5,197 nt of DNA from Candidatus Zhuqueibacterota bacterium (GTDB taxonomy: Bacteria; Zhuqueibacterota; Zhuqueibacteria; Residuimicrobiales; Residuimicrobiaceae). Shown here in pieces: positions 1 to 5,197 of this stretch. The stretch's first letter is position 1; every line of letters starts with the position of its first letter. Both the position numbers and the translations under genes were made by a program. The notes under the pieces are model-generated. The model searched no databases. It had not been told where the DNA came from and was given only the letters and a program-made list of their open reading frames with translations. The stretch is taken from positions 1-5,197 of the forward strand of contig JAFGSU010000389.1 of assembly GCA_016934435.1 (NCBI GenBank), in the 5' to 3' direction.

Positions 1-372
1 ATGATGCAAAATGCCGGTTCCACAAACAATATCAAATGTATTGTTCGGATAGTCCATTTTTTCGGCATCCATGATCAAAAATTCTATGTCAGATATGCAT
101 TTTTTTTGCGCTTGTTCCCTGGAGTATTGAATGGCAACCGGTGAAATATCGATGCCGGTGACCTTTGCACCATGTTGAGCTAATAACAGCGCATAGCTGC
201 CTTCGCCACAACCATATTCCAAAACTCTTTTCCCTTTACATCGCGCTAATAGAAAATTTTTGTAAAATGCCCGGCTGCTTCGAGTGACCGAGTAGAATTT
301 GCTCACGCGATCGCGCACATTGCTTGTATAAACATGGTCGTGGAATACTCGCTCTTTTTCCTTTGCTTCCAT
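1..372 (-). CDS. Class I SAM-dependent methyltransferase, N-terminal 124 residues (gene runs off left edge)
   Basis: The reading frame opens with ATG at 372-370 and stays open to base 1 for exactly 124 codons; the 3' end lies outside the window. The start follows a strong Shine-Dalgarno (GGGGAGG, 4 nt spacer). The fold is the Rossmann-type Methyltransf_11/25 family. Motif I is VLEYGCGEGSYA (residues 50-61, SAM-binding glycine loop). GIDIS (73-77) supplies the acidic residue expected to bind the ribose hydroxyls. IMDAEKMDYP (100-109) is the motif II/III region. FDIVCGTGILHH (113-124) is the post-II strand where the fragment ends. Residues 1-45 are a charged helical N-terminus without signal peptide or membrane segment, so a cytoplasmic enzyme is expected. 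The substrate cannot be read from this part: relatives act on small molecules, quinones or sugars in polysaccharide loci. It lies 53 nt downstream of the kinase gene, same strand, so co-transcription is possible. GC is 157/372 (42%), clearly below the kinase gene. Family call is firm; function unknown. Confidence 0.9.
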   Translation of the reverse strand, partial: MEAKEKERVFHDHVYTSNVRDRVSKFYSVTRSSRAFYKNFLLARCKGKRVLEYGCGEGSYALLLAQHGAKVTGIDISPVAIQYSREQAQKKCISDIEFLIMDAEKMDYPNNTFDIVCGTGILHH

Positions 373-376
373 ATAG

Positions 377-383
377 CCTCCCC
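377..383 (-). promoter_or_regulatory. Ribosome binding site of the methyltransferase gene
   Basis: Minus strand reads AAGGGGAGG then CTAT then ATG, a near-perfect Shine-Dalgarno that fixes the methyltransferase start at 372. The whole 53-nt gap (373-425) between the kinase stop and this start holds no intrinsic terminator (no stem followed by a T run on the minus strand) and no convincing promoter. Confidence 0.75.
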
Positions 384-425
384 TTAGGTAGGAGTCGTGA
401 ACATTGAATCACATGGGAGATAACA

Positions 426-1982
426 TCAACGATCCAAAATCTCCCGCACTTTCCGCGCCAGGGCATCGACGGTGAAGGGTTTTTGCAAAAGCGCCTTCTG
501 AATGTTCTCTCCGCCCGCCTTTGTCTGCAACTCGGCGGCATTGCTGTAGCCGGAAATGTACAGCACTTTCATTTTCGGCCTAAATTTCTTCAGTCGCGCG
601 CTCAGTTCCGGGCCGGTGATATCCGGCAGCATCATATCGGTGATCAAAAGGTCGATGTCTTTATGAAACTTTTCGCACATCAGCCGGGCGTCGTCGCCGT
701 GCTGCGCGTCCAGAACGTGATAGCCCTGCATCTGCAGCAGTCGCAGGGTGATGCGGCGTACCTCCGGTTCGTCCTCTACAACTAAAACAGTCTCGGAACC
801 CCGGGGTAATATTTCCACATCTTCATTCGTACCTTCGATGTCGATAGGAGCGGTCGTTTCGGGAAAGTGTATTTTGAACAAGGTGCCCTTATGCAGCTCG
901 CTCTGGAAATCGATGAACCCGTTACAGCGCCGCACATAATTTTGCACGGTAGCCAGCCCCAGGCCGGTGCCGTGCAGTTTGGTGGTGAAAAACGGCGTGA
1001 ACAGTTTTTTCTTTACTGATTCACTCATGCCCGTCCCGGAATCGTGAATGATGAGCATGACATAATTGCCGGGCGGCATGTCAACGAATGGGGTTTGCAT
1101 CGGTTTTTTATAGGTCATTTTTTTCGTTTCGATCAGCAATCGGCCGCCCTTGGGCATGGCATCGCGGGCGTTGACGGCAAGGTTGACGATGATCTGTTCG
1201 ATCTCGGCGGCATCGGCCGATATATGAACCGGCTCCGGCTGCTGGTGCACCATCAACTCGATGTTTTCTCGTAAAATTCGTTGCAGCATGGTGGCCATAT
1301 CCGCGACCAGGGCGTTGAGATCGAATACGGTATGCTTGATGGGCATGCGGCGGCTGAATCCGAGCAACTGTTTGGAAAGAGTAGCGCCGCGGTCGCAGGT
1401 TTTGAGTATCTGTTCCACGTAGGCATTCGCCGGATCATCGGTTTTCAAGGCTATCGATAGCAACTCGCAGTAGCCGTTGATGACGGTGAGTAAATTGTTG
1501 AAATCGTGCACGACACCGCCGGCCAGCCGGCCGAAGGCAGCTAATTTTTCAAGCTGGTCGAGGGGTTTTGCGAACGTTTGCTCGTTGCGCAGTTGCTGCT
1601 GTGCGGTACTGGTCGGTTTTCCCAGCGCTTCGCGCACAGCCTCGGGCAGCCGGAAGAGATGGATGTTGGAGATATAATCAAAAGCCCCGGCTTTGAGGCA
1701 TTCGACGGCGGATTCACTGTCGCCGTTGTTGGTCATGACGATGCAGGGGATCTCTGCATTGTTATTTTCAAGCGCTGATAATACCTCCCGGGCGCTGAAA
1801 TTGGGCAGGAAATAATTGGCAATGATCAGGTCGGGCTTCTGTTCCAGGGCCAGAGAGAATTCTTTGGCGTTGGACACGCGCTGCCACGACTGCAGCATTT
1901 TTGCCTGCTTCAACTGCCGGGCAATGGTGTCCGCCTGTTTTTCATCTTTATCGACGATGATGATTCGCAGGCCCGCTTTCAT
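426..1982 (-). CDS. Soluble hybrid histidine kinase: pseudo-receiver - HisKA - HATPase - receiver
   Basis: A 518-residue cytoplasmic two-component protein without membrane segment, signal peptide or PAS/GAF domain. Residues 5-120 form a receiver-like domain that lacks key residues: acidic pocket VDKDE (D11, K12), Asn56 where the acceptor Asp is expected (IIANYFLP), T84 kept, Asn106 where the conserved Lys is expected. A linker (121-143) leads to the HisKA dimerisation helices with H-box LAGGVVHDFNNLL and phospho-accepting His159. The HATPase_c domain (about 255-375) has N box NLAVNARDAM (267-276), G1 DSGTGM (314-319), F box LFTPFFTTK (327-335) and G2 GTGLGLA (338-344), so ATP binding looks intact. 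The C-terminal receiver (about 397-518) is complete: E403/D404, acceptor Asp449 (LITDMMLP), S477, K501. The expected relay is ATP to His159 to Asp449, then to an unseen HPt protein or back (phosphatase). The HDFNNLL H-box is of the NtrB-like class common in environmental hybrid kinases. It has its own promoter region, and no partner regulator lies nearby, so it is an orphan kinase in this window. Start chosen from the SD AGAGGA 5 nt upstream. The signal is unknown. Confidence 0.95.
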   Translation of the reverse strand: MKAGLRIIIVDKDEKQADTIARQLKQAKMLQSWQRVSNAKEFSLALEQKPDLIIANYFLPNFSAREVLSALENNNAEIPCIVMTNNGDSESAVECLKAGAFDYISNIHLFRLPEAVREALGKPTSTAQQQLRNEQTFAKPLDQLEKLAAFGRLAGGVVHDFNNLLTVINGYCELLSIALKTDDPANAYVEQILKTCDRGATLSKQLLGFSRRMPIKHTVFDLNALVADMATMLQRILRENIELMVHQQPEPVHISADAAEIEQIIVNLAVNARDAMPKGGRLLIETKKMTYKKPMQTPFVDMPPGNYVMLIIHDSGTGMSESVKKKLFTPFFTTKLHGTGLGLATVQNYVRRCNGFIDFQSELHKGTLFKIHFPETTAPIDIEGTNEDVEILPRGSETVLVVEDEPEVRRITLRLLQMQGYHVLDAQHGDDARLMCEKFHKDIDLLITDMMLPDITGPELSARLKKFRPKMKVLYISGYSNAAELQTKAGGENIQKALLQKPFTVDALARKVREILDR

Positions 1983-1987
1983 TCACA

Positions 1988-1993
1988 TCCTCT
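1988..1993 (-). promoter_or_regulatory. Ribosome binding site of the hybrid kinase gene
   Basis: Minus strand reads AGAGGA, then a 5-nt spacer TGTGA, then the ATG at 1982. It supports this start for the kinase. Confidence 0.6.
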
Positions 1994-2037
1994 TCCCATT
2001 ATTGGGCCGGCCTGAATTGAGTGTAAATGCCGGCTCG

Positions 2038-2049
2038 ATTGCGCGCAAT
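2038..2049. repeat. Perfect 12-bp palindrome at the predicted transcription start (candidate operator)
   Basis: ATTGCGCGCAAT is identical on both strands. It overlaps the last two bases of the predicted -10 hexamer and covers the expected start point (near 2041) of the kinase transcript. A dyad here would be well placed for a repressor. Twelve-bp perfect palindromes can arise by chance, no second copy was seen in the window, and no regulator family is assigned. Confidence 0.35.
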
Positions 2050-2076
2050 TATATTACAAAAGGTCTATAGTTTAAA
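2048..2076 (-). promoter_or_regulatory. Candidate sigma70-type promoter for the kinase gene
   Basis: On the minus strand TTTAAA (2076-2071, 4 of 6 matches to TTGACA) is followed by a 17-bp spacer and a perfect TATAAT (2053-2048). The predicted start is near 2041, giving a leader of about 60 nt before the kinase ATG at 1982. Its position just downstream of the lspA terminator, and the long AT-rich stretch upstream, fit a genuine promoter. The -35 match is moderate, and the lineage's sigma factor preference is not known from this window. Confidence 0.6.
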
Positions 2077-2080
2077 TATG

Positions 2081-2113
2081 AAATAAAAAAAGCAAATTTC
2101 AAAATAAAAAAAA
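2081..2113 (-). promoter_or_regulatory. A-tract pair upstream of the kinase promoter (possible UP element)
   Basis: Two similar blocks, AAAT followed by A7 then GC (2082-2093) and AAAT followed by A8 then GC (2102-2115), lie about 21 bp apart, close to two helical turns. They sit immediately upstream of the -35 element. Phased A-tracts bend DNA and can contact the RNA polymerase alpha subunit. The left-hand bases of the second block are also the T tract of the lspA terminator read on the minus strand, so the same bases may serve two roles. The UP-element role is inference. Confidence 0.35.
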
Positions 2114-2133
2114 GCCGGATTTTCATCCGGCTT
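2101..2133 (-). terminator. Intrinsic terminator of the ileS-dksA-lspA operon
   Basis: On the minus strand, 4 nt after the lspA stop codon, AAGCCGGAT (2133-2125), loop GAAA (2124-2121) and ATCCGGCTT (2120-2112) form a perfect 9-bp stem with a GNRA-type tetraloop. It is followed by a run of T at 2113-2106 and, after one A, four more T. The plus strand has no T run after the stem, so it acts in one direction only. Confidence 0.93.
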
Positions 2134-2137
2134 GATG

Positions 2138-2695
2138 TCAACGAATCGTCTCGGAATCCGAGACGTTAGCCGGTTCCTCCGTGTCGGATGGCTCCAAAAA
2201 CAGGATATAAATCAGCAGCATTATCATCCCAATGGTGACGGAAATATCGGCCACGTTGAATATTGGCCAGCGATCCATATCAAATCCGGGAAAATCGACA
2301 AAGAGAAAATGAAACGCTGGAATATGAATATCAAAAAATTCAAAATCCAGAAAATCCACCACCCGGCCGCGGGTAATCCGATCGAAAAGATTCCCGATGG
2401 CGCCGCCGAGGATGAGGATCATGGCATATCGCGGCCAGGCCTGGTCTCCCTTTAATCTGAGAAGATAAACGAGAATCACCAGGCTGGCGACGACGGCAAA
2501 TAGGGTAAAAAAGAGCTGATTGCTCACCTGAATGCCAAACGCCATGCCGCGATTTTCCACATAGGTCAGGCGAAAAAAATCACCTAATATCCTGACACGG
2601 TCAAGCAATTGCATGTTCTGTCGGATAATCCATTTCGTCAGCTGATCCAGGGAAAAAATAAAAAGAGCAACCCAGAGAATGCGATAGGATCTCAT
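2138..2695 (-). CDS. lspA: Lipoprotein signal peptidase (signal peptidase II)
   Basis: An inner-membrane aspartyl protease that cleaves the signal peptide from diacylglyceryl-modified prolipoproteins, after Lgt and before Lnt in lipoprotein maturation. At 185 residues it is slightly longer than the usual 160-170. Visible family motifs: DQLTK (17-21) in the first membrane helix; VENRGMAFG (46-54); GNLFDRITRGRVVDF (101-115) with the first catalytic Asp, D114; FNVAD (146-150) with the second, D150. Four hydrophobic segments lie near residues 5-24, 60-80, 90-106 and 150-167. The catalytic aspartates are 36 residues apart against 18-19 in E. coli and Pseudomonas, because of a Phe/Asp-rich insertion in the extracytoplasmic loop. 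An acidic tail (168-185) follows the last helix. The ATG lies 3 nt after the dksA-like stop with no clear Shine-Dalgarno, so translation is probably coupled to the upstream gene. Last gene before the terminator. Confidence 0.97.
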   Translation of the reverse strand: MRSYRILWVALFIFSLDQLTKWIIRQNMQLLDRVRILGDFFRLTYVENRGMAFGIQVSNQLFFTLFAVVASLVILVYLLRLKGDQAWPRYAMILILGGAIGNLFDRITRGRVVDFLDFEFFDIHIPAFHFLFVDFPGFDMDRWPIFNVADISVTIGMIMLLIYILFLEPSDTEEPANVSDSETIR

Positions 2696-2698
2696 AGG

Positions 2699-3076
2699 CT
2701 ATCTTTTTAGTTTTTCTTCTTTGGATTTGCACTCGATACAGAGACGCGCGTGCGGTACTGCCTCCAGACGCTCGGGGCTGATCTCTTTGCCGCATTGCAC
2801 ACAGGTGCCGAATTCTCCCCTCTCAAGCCGTTCCAGCGCCAGATTGAGATGATAGAGAAGATTGCCCTCACGTGATGCGAAAAAATACTGTTGTTCCCGA
2901 TCCATCGTATCCGTGCCCTGGTCAGCCATGTGAAAGGCATAGGCAGAATGATCGCCCGAAACGTCTTTCATTGACGTGTTGAGACCACTGGATTTTAAAT
3001 GGTCTAACTCTCTCAATAAAATTTCGCGTTTATCCAGGATTATTTTTTTATAATGTTCGAGTTGGTCCTTTGTCAT
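2699..3076 (-). CDS. DksA/TraR-family C4 zinc-finger protein
   Basis: A 125-residue protein of the DksA/TraR/YteA family; its best-known members bind the RNA polymerase secondary channel and tune transcription with ppGpp. Residues 1-30 and about 60-88 are charged helices expected to pair as the coiled coil. The zinc finger has C92-x2-C95-x17-C113-x2-C116 in the usual setting GTCVQCGKEI...LCIEC. At the presumed coiled-coil tip the sequence is DQGTDTMDRE (52-61): both Asp of the DxxDxA motif can be aligned (D56, D59), but the Ala position holds Glu61. It is shorter than E. coli DksA (151 residues) and closer to the short DksA/TraR-like proteins often found beside ileS or lspA, so I give no gene symbol and cannot say it does the work of DksA. 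It starts 30 nt after ileS behind a strong SD (GGAGGA, 5-nt spacer) and ends with TAG 3 nt before lspA. Confidence 0.92.
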   Translation of the reverse strand: MTKDQLEHYKKIILDKREILLRELDHLKSSGLNTSMKDVSGDHSAYAFHMADQGTDTMDREQQYFFASREGNLLYHLNLALERLERGEFGTCVQCGKEISPERLEAVPHARLCIECKSKEEKLKR

Positions 3077-3081
3077 TAGTG

Positions 3082-3087
3082 TCCTCC
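3082..3087 (-). promoter_or_regulatory. Ribosome binding site of the dksA/traR-like gene
   Basis: GGAGGA then CACTA then ATG on the minus strand, in the 30-nt gap after the ileS stop. It is the clearest Shine-Dalgarno inside the operon and contrasts with lspA, which has none. Confidence 0.8.
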
Positions 3088-3106
3088 GGGTACAGATATA
3101 TATGAT

Positions 3107-5197
3107 TTAAACAACTATCTTGGCGATGCCGACAACCAAATTTTCTTGTTCGATTTTCCCTTCTTTGATAAAAGTTCCGCCCTTGTCACCGAGATGCAAG
3201 GATTCACATAACGTTTCATTTTTAATATAACTGGATTGTTTATTCACGGCTTCCATCATTTTTTCCGATGTCTGAAGCCAGATTTCTATCCGGTCGGTCA
3301 CTTCATAGCCCGCTTCTTTACGCATGTTCTGCACGCGGTTGACAAACTCTCGCGCCAGGCCTTCATATCGCAGGGCTTCGGAAATATTCAAATCAAGAGC
3401 TACGGTGAGGTCTCCCTCAACCGCTGCCACCATTCCCGGTTTGTTCTCGGTTATAATGCCCAAGTCTTCAGGTGTGATGTGCATTTCGTGTCCATCGATC
3501 ACCAGTATCTTGTTGCCGTGTTCTTTCAGGCTGAGGATATCAGCATCGCTGAAGGCGCGGATGGCATCCGCGGCTTTATTTACGTTCTTGCCGAATTTGG
3601 GGCCGAGGTTTTTAAAATTCGGTTCCGCTTTGAGCGTGATCAACGCTTTCTGGCCCGAAACAAATTTGATTTCCTTGACGTTCAGTTCATCGAGTACCAG
3701 TTGCGACATGGATTGGATCATCTGTCGATGTTTCTCGCTGCGGGCGAGGATGGTGATAGAGGCCAAAGGCTGTCGCACCTTGATGCTCGCTTCATTGCGC
3801 AACGATCTGCCGAGAAAGACGATTCGGCGCACCAGATCCATCCGGGTCTCCAGCGCTTCGTCGTTCAAGTCGATGGGACCGGTGTTTACCAGAGGATAGG
3901 TCTCAAGATGAACACTTTTTACTGCATCGGCCTGATCAGCGACGAGATTTTTATAAATTTCTTCTGAAATGAACGGCGCCATGGGAGCCATCAATTTGCT
4001 GACGGTGAGCAGACATTCATATAATGTTTGGTAGGCAGCTAACTTGTCGTCGCCCATTTCCGATTTCCAGAAACGTCGGCGCGAGCGTCGCACATACCAG
4101 TTGGACAGATCATCGATGACAAACGTGGCGATGCTGCGCGTGGCCTTGGTAATATCATAGCGGGCCAGATTGTCGTTGACCTGTTTGGTTAGACTGTAAA
4201 GACACGAGCTCAACCAGCGATCCAGTTCGGAACGTTTCTCTATGGGAATGCGTTTTGCAGCGTTGTAAACAAAGCGATCAATATTTGCATAAAGAACAAA
4301 AAAGGAATAGGTGTTGGCCAGTGTGCCGAGAAATTTACGGGTGACCTCGCGTACCCCTTCGGGATCGAATCGGGTCGGCACCCATGGCGGGCTGACCGTG
4401 AGCAGATACCACCTCAGGGCATCGGCGCCCTGGGCGTCGAGGAATTCAAATGGATCCACGGCATTGCCGCGGGACTTGGACATTTTTTGGCCTTCCTTGT
4501 CCAGTATCATTTCCAGCGATACGCAGGTTTTGTATGCGGGTTGATCGAAGAGAAAGGCGCCTATGACCAGCAACGAATAGAACCATCCGCGCGTCTGGTC
4601 GACTCCCTCGGAAATAAAATCGGCCGGGAAATTCTTGGCGAATTTTTCCTTGTTTTCGAAGGGATAGTGCCATTGCGCATAGGGCATGCTGCCGGAATCA
4701 AACCAGCAGTCGATGACTTCGGGCACCCGTCGCATGGTGCCATTGCATTTTTCACATTTAAGCAGCACTTCATCGATGTGCGGTTTGTGCAAATCCAGAT
4801 CGTCGGCAACCGGCGCTGTGGCCTTGGTTTTCAATTCTACGACTCCGCCGATACAATCCTGGTGGTCGCAGGCATCACATTGCCAGATGGGCAACGGGGT
4901 GCCCCAGAAGCGGTCGCGCGACAGCGCCCAATCGATATTGTTTTCCAGCCACTCGCCGAACCGGCCCTCGCCCACTTCACGGGGATACCAGTTAATTTTA
5001 TTATTGTTGGCGATTAATCTATCTTTAAACGCCGTTGTTTTGATATACCACGATTTACGCGCATAATAAAGCAATGGCGATTTGCAGCGCCAGCAATGCG
5101 GATAACTGTGTTCGATCGCTTCCACTGCATATAATATTTCACGGCTTTTCAGCTCCTGGATGATGGAGCGATCAGCATCTTTGACGAATTGCCCGGC
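3107..5197 (-). CDS. ileS: Isoleucyl-tRNA synthetase, C-terminal 696 residues (5' end beyond right edge)
   Basis: Class Ia synthetase that charges tRNA-Ile with isoleucine and edits valine. The frame is open from base 5197 to TAA at 3109-3107; GTG/ATG codons inside it are not starts, since homology continues to the edge (the first visible residues, AGQFVKDADR, are synthetase). In visible-residue numbering: HCWRC (34-38, half of a zinc site whose partner cysteines should lie upstream); SRDRFWGTPLP (93-103); cysteine pairs 107/110 and 148/151 (second zinc site); WFDSGSMPYAQ (165-175); EGVDQTRGWFYS (197-208); KMSKS (238-242, DNA 4472-4486). The anticodon-binding helical domain includes DLSNWYVRRSRRRFW (363-377) and PMAPFISEEIY (405-415). 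A C-terminal region with GLAREFVNRVQNMRKEAG (613-630) follows and lacks the C-terminal cysteine cluster of E. coli-type IleRS. These traits mark the long 'type 2' form (about 1030-1070 residues), so roughly 350 residues including the HIGH motif and most of the editing domain are missing from view. First visible gene of the operon with dksA-like and lspA. Confidence 0.98.
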   Translation of the reverse strand, partial: AGQFVKDADRSIIQELKSREILYAVEAIEHSYPHCWRCKSPLLYYARKSWYIKTTAFKDRLIANNNKINWYPREVGEGRFGEWLENNIDWALSRDRFWGTPLPIWQCDACDHQDCIGGVVELKTKATAPVADDLDLHKPHIDEVLLKCEKCNGTMRRVPEVIDCWFDSGSMPYAQWHYPFENKEKFAKNFPADFISEGVDQTRGWFYSLLVIGAFLFDQPAYKTCVSLEMILDKEGQKMSKSRGNAVDPFEFLDAQGADALRWYLLTVSPPWVPTRFDPEGVREVTRKFLGTLANTYSFFVLYANIDRFVYNAAKRIPIEKRSELDRWLSSCLYSLTKQVNDNLARYDITKATRSIATFVIDDLSNWYVRRSRRRFWKSEMGDDKLAAYQTLYECLLTVSKLMAPMAPFISEEIYKNLVADQADAVKSVHLETYPLVNTGPIDLNDEALETRMDLVRRIVFLGRSLRNEASIKVRQPLASITILARSEKHRQMIQSMSQLVLDELNVKEIKFVSGQKALITLKAEPNFKNLGPKFGKNVNKAADAIRAFSDADILSLKEHGNKILVIDGHEMHITPEDLGIITENKPGMVAAVEGDLTVALDLNISEALRYEGLAREFVNRVQNMRKEAGYEVTDRIEIWLQTSEKMMEAVNKQSSYIKNETLCESLHLGDKGGTFIKEGKIEQENLVVGIAKIVV

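Noticed and set aside
377..395. Possible pairing of CTCC with GGAG around the methyltransferase Shine-Dalgarno
   Set aside because: Only 4-5 bp with no extension, too weak to claim a translational switch.
236..541. Minus-strand open frame of 101 codons across the kinase-methyltransferase junction
   Set aside because: It overlaps the end of the kinase and the start of the methyltransferase in another frame. Its Arg/Pro/Ser/Cys-rich product has no recognisable features, and both real genes have strong evidence.
483..1778. Several plus-strand open frames opposite the kinase gene (483-785, 748-939, 1044-1274, 1477-1677, 1578-1778)
   Set aside because: All are short, antisense to conserved kinase and receiver motifs, and have no domain signal.
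1983..1988. Start-stop minimal ORF (ATGTGA) abutting the kinase ATG
   Set aside because: The SD AGAGGA runs directly into this ATG with no spacer, so ribosomes would favour the kinase ATG. Probably coincidental.
2006..2034. Two GCCGGC copies in the kinase leader able to form a 6-bp hairpin with a 17-nt loop
   Set aside because: GCCGGC is self-palindromic, so two copies always appear as an inverted repeat. The stem does not extend and there is no T run, so it supports neither a riboswitch nor an attenuator.
2132..2455. Plus-strand open frame opposite the 3' half of lspA
   Set aside because: It is antisense to the catalytic motifs of LspA, and its start falls inside the terminator stem.
3236..3967. 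Plus-strand open frame of 243 codons opposite ileS
   Set aside because: It lies wholly antisense to a clearly recognised synthetase region, resembles no family I know, and fits the usual open antisense frame caused by codon bias. The same applies to the plus-strand frames at 3324-3899, 4487-5017 and 4686-5066.
1..5197. Search for a novel multi-gene system, mobile element, CRISPR array or RNA gene
   Set aside because: No direct-repeat arrays, terminal inverted repeats, transposase or integrase motifs, or tRNA-like cloverleaf were seen. All five genes belong to known families and leave only short gaps.

Overview
The window carries five genes, all on the minus strand. From right to left they are: the C-terminal two thirds of an isoleucyl-tRNA synthetase (ileS, cut by the right edge), a small DksA/TraR-type zinc-finger protein, lipoprotein signal peptidase (lspA), a soluble hybrid histidine kinase, and the N-terminal part of a class I SAM-dependent methyltransferase (cut by the left edge). 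No tRNA, rRNA, CRISPR array, insertion sequence or integrase is visible.

Region 2100-5197 looks like one housekeeping operon, ileS - dksA/traR-like - lspA. Its gaps are 30 and 3 nt, and it is closed by a textbook intrinsic terminator (9-bp perfect stem, GAAA loop, T tract) starting 4 nt after the lspA stop. The 155-bp gap at 1983-2137 is a transcription boundary. After the terminator it holds a candidate sigma70-type promoter (TTTAAA - 17 bp - TATAAT) facing the kinase gene, flanked by two A-tracts and with a perfect 12-bp palindrome over the predicted start point. The kinase (426-1982) and the methyltransferase (left edge to 372) follow, 53 nt apart, possibly as a second transcript.

Organism: a Gram-negative-like environmental bacterium. 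The IleRS is of the long 'type 2' form (EGVDQTRGWFYS signature, no C-terminal cysteine cluster). Together with the gene order ileS-dksA/traR-lspA and a long LspA active-site loop, this points to the FCB superphylum (Bacteroidota/Chlorobiota/Ignavibacteria/Calditrichota-like lineages). The TATAAT-type promoter is less typical of Bacteroidota proper. This placement is inference from remembered family patterns, not a search result. GC is about 56% in 180 sampled bases of the kinase gene and 42% in the methyltransferase fragment (hand count 157/372), so the left edge may enter a region of different origin.

Most of the window is ordinary. The best item for a second look is the kinase: its N-terminal receiver domain has lost the phospho-acceptor Asp (Asn56), the conserved Lys (Asn106) and one acidic-pocket residue (Lys12), while the histidine kinase core and the C-terminal receiver keep all key residues. 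It looks like a pseudo-receiver serving as the input domain of a soluble kinase. I found no evidence of an undescribed multi-gene system.
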